DNA of 64,000 bases from an uncultured Halomonas sp. (GTDB taxonomy: Bacteria; Pseudomonadota; Gammaproteobacteria; Pseudomonadales; Halomonadaceae): contig NZ_CANMTQ010000003.1 of NCBI RefSeq assembly GCF_947500835.1, positions 1 to 64,000 of the forward strand. The letters are read 5' to 3'. The position numbers and the translations under genes are program-made. Shown in pieces: positions 62,891 through 64,000 of the stretch. The notes below the pieces were generated by a model. It was not told the origin of the DNA, did no database searches, and saw nothing but the letters and a program-made list of their open reading frames with translations. The stretch's first letter is position 1; each line of letters begins with the position of its first letter.

Positions 62891-63124
62891 ATGAAAGTCA
62901 ATGTCAATCAATTGGTCTACGACGACGATCATCCCGAATGCACCTGCCGTGTCGTGCAAAGCCAAGGGCAGCTGTAAGCCTTTGTGCAGTGCCTCGACAT
63001 GGGCATGAACGATGAATACGTCGATACCAAGCGGTATTGGGGACGGTTCGAGTGGCACAGTGAGGATCATATGCGCGCCATTCTGAGAAATGGCGGCAAA
63101 TGGAACGACCACGGGCCGCTGTGA
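62891..63124 (+). pseudogene. Small ICE gene interrupted by an in-frame TAA
   Basis: 78 codons from ATG 62891 (CCAGGAG upstream) to TGA 63124 with one in-frame TAA at 62975-62977 (codon 29). The reading frame stays open and protein-like on both sides (NVNQLVYDDDHPECTCRVVQ... and MGMNDEYVDTKRYWGRFEWHSEDHMRAILRNGGKW). A single CAA-to-TAA change would explain it. Family not recognised. Confidence 0.72.
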
Positions 63125-63165
63125 ATCTTTCCTGATGTTCTGATCATCAGCGACTGATGATCCGA

Positions 63166-63235
63166 TCCCACCTTGGGGCGAACCCTGCCCCGTGGGGCGG
63201 GATCGCCCCTCATCACTGCATGAGGGAGTCAACGC
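63166..63235 (+). ncRNA. Structured leader before the 92-aa gene
   Basis: CCCAC/GTGGG outer stem, GGGGC/GCCCC inner stem, GGGGCGA complementary to TCGCCCC downstream, and CCCTCAT-N6-ATGAGGG covering the ribosome site. Confidence 0.67.
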
Positions 63236-63514
63236 ATGTCCACTACACACTCAATGGACCCGATGTTTACAGCGCTGTTGGCGTCTCAACTGCAAACGAT
63301 CGAGGACGTCCTGTCCAACGATGAGTCCTCCTCGGACGAAGAACTTGTCGAGTTCTTCATCGAGGAAGGCATTGGCGTGACGCCGGCACGACAGGCACTT
63401 GCCTATCGCGACCGGTATCTCACCACGATCTATCGTCAGGGACAGACCCCGATACGCCAGGGCCATGACGCACGCCGTTACGATCCCGAGGCGCGTCGGT
63501 TCATTCCTGTCTAA
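63236..63514 (+). CDS. Small acidic ICE protein, unknown
   Basis: 92 aa: acidic N-terminal half (NDESSSDEELVEFFIEEGIGVTPARQALAYRDRYLTTIY) and a basic tail (RQGHDARRYDPEARRFIPV). Not recognised. Translation probably depends on the structured leader. Confidence 0.66.
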   Translation: MSTTHSMDPMFTALLASQLQTIEDVLSNDESSSDEELVEFFIEEGIGVTPARQALAYRDRYLTTIYRQGQTPIRQGHDARRYDPEARRFIPV

Positions 63515-63525
63515 CCACCTTTCCA

Positions 63526-63594
63526 CTCACCCCAGGGGCGACCATTGCCCCTGGGGGCGGCTCGCCCCATCCCTGCATCACGATGGAGGCAATC
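63526..63594 (+). ncRNA. Structured leader before the 55-aa gene
   Basis: CCCC/GGGG outer stem, AGGGGC-GACCATT-GCCCCT inner stem, GGGGCGA complementary to TCGCCCC, then CATC/GATG next to GGAGG. Confidence 0.64.
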
Positions 63595-63762
63595 ATGTCG
63601 AATCCCACCACACTCTGGCGTCTCAAACAGACGTCAGAGCTTTTTCTGGACAGTTACGTCGCCGACGGTGACAACGCGGTATTTCTCTCCCTGTGGGGAC
63701 GCGATACCGCTATCCATGAACTCATCGCCAAGCTGACCCTGCCCCTGGCAGAAGGCGGCTGA
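63595..63762 (+). CDS. Very small ICE protein
   Basis: 55 aa: MSNPTTLWRLKQTSELFLDSYVADGDNAVFLSLWGRDTAIH... with GGAGG 8 bases before ATG. It has the same leader type as its neighbours, which supports expression. Function unknown. Confidence 0.62.
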   Translation: MSNPTTLWRLKQTSELFLDSYVADGDNAVFLSLWGRDTAIHELIAKLTLPLAEGG

Positions 63763-63963
63763 CGAAGCGCACCACGCGATATTAAGGAGTGCATATTGGG
63801 ATTAAATCGGCTTCCTTAATATTAGTTTTTTTTAATTAATTACGTCTTAGGCTGGCGGATGTGAGATGCTTGAGGGTAAAATTCTGTATTAAGCCTAAAG
63901 TATTGCTTTTTTCATTACAGATTTATCCTAAAAGCATTTTTGAAACAGGGAATTTTAATCAAA
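63763..63963. other. AT-rich junction, no gene
   Basis: About 200 bases, sharply more AT-rich than the ICE (TTAGTTTTTTTTAATTAATTAC). No gene is seen. It probably carries the promoter of the following cargo gene and marks the edge of a variable region. Confidence 0.6.
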
Positions 63964-64000
63964 TGAGTCCGCAGTCAGAATCGGATTTTGAAAAGCTTAT
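63964..64000 (+). CDS. Start of a gene cut by the window end
   Basis: ATG 63964 opens MSPQSESDFEKL and runs off the window. The short SESDFE pattern occurs at the N-terminus of type I restriction HsdR proteins, but 12 residues are too few to decide. The AT-rich upstream favours recently acquired cargo. Confidence 0.35.

Overview
The window looks like a Halomonas-type gammaproteobacterial chromosome carrying most of one integrative and conjugative element (ICE). This is inferred from protein signatures and gene order; no database was searched.

Chromosomal part (1 to about 19,208). The window opens in the 3' end of a 5S rRNA gene, so at the tail of an rrn operon. It continues with hisC, an AEC-family transporter, an NlpE-like lipoprotein and radA. 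An IS30-family element and an AT-rich lipoprotein gene follow. Next come selD-mnmH (tRNA selenouridine pathway), a glutamine-amidotransferase-like protein that has lost its catalytic Cys and His, an alkyltransferase-like (ATL) protein and a DUF416 protein. The his genes hisB-hisH-hisA-hisF lie on the minus strand. A GNAT protein, AsmA, mutY, yggX and a tRNA-Phe/Gln/Thr cluster complete the segment.

Mobile part (about 19,209 to the end). The ICE begins right after tRNA-Thr and belongs to the ICEclc / PFGI-1 / SPI-7 / ICEHin1056 (MPF type G) group. Module 1 (19.3-26.7 kb) is a tightly coupled series of maintenance, regulatory and replication genes: ParA, DnaB, HD hydrolase, HicA-like protein, ParB, DUF2857 and an STY4528-like replication protein. 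Module 2 (26.8-36.0 kb) holds the TIGR03761 and DUF3158 proteins, SSB, topoisomerase III, DUF3577 and small accessory genes. Module 3 (36.1-57.5 kb) is the whole conjugation apparatus: PilL-N-like lipoprotein, TIGR03759, lytic transglycosylase, TIGR03765, coupling protein TraD, TIGR03747, RAQPRD, TIGR03758/03745/03750/03746/03749/03752/03751, the VirB4-like ATPase, a DsbC-like protein, TIGR03757/03756/03755 and a TraG-like protein. A minus-strand cargo patch (57.5-59.5 kb) carries a HigBA/RelE-like toxin-antitoxin pair and a GNAT protein. The last stretch holds accessory genes including RadC and an ArdC-like antirestriction protein, then an AT-rich junction where a new gene begins. Integrase and relaxase are not in the window, so the element continues to the right.

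The non-coding layer is the most interesting part. (1) Ten genes in modules 2 and 4 are preceded by variants of one structured leader: a nested double hairpin followed by a hairpin at or over the Shine-Dalgarno. It resembles the published radC RNA motif in position and gene association. (2) Six transcription units start 57-67 bp after a shared TTAACGTTTTCC-like motif, a candidate ICE-wide operator. (3) The STY4528-like replication gene contains phased 19-bp dyads in all three reading frames, with an AT-rich patch beside them, as in the phage lambda origin inside gene O. (4) A 36-bp tandem repeat with compensatory arm changes lies before the DUF3158 gene and uses the same 8-3-8 dyad layout. (5) A 206-bp direct repeat flanks the transfer module.
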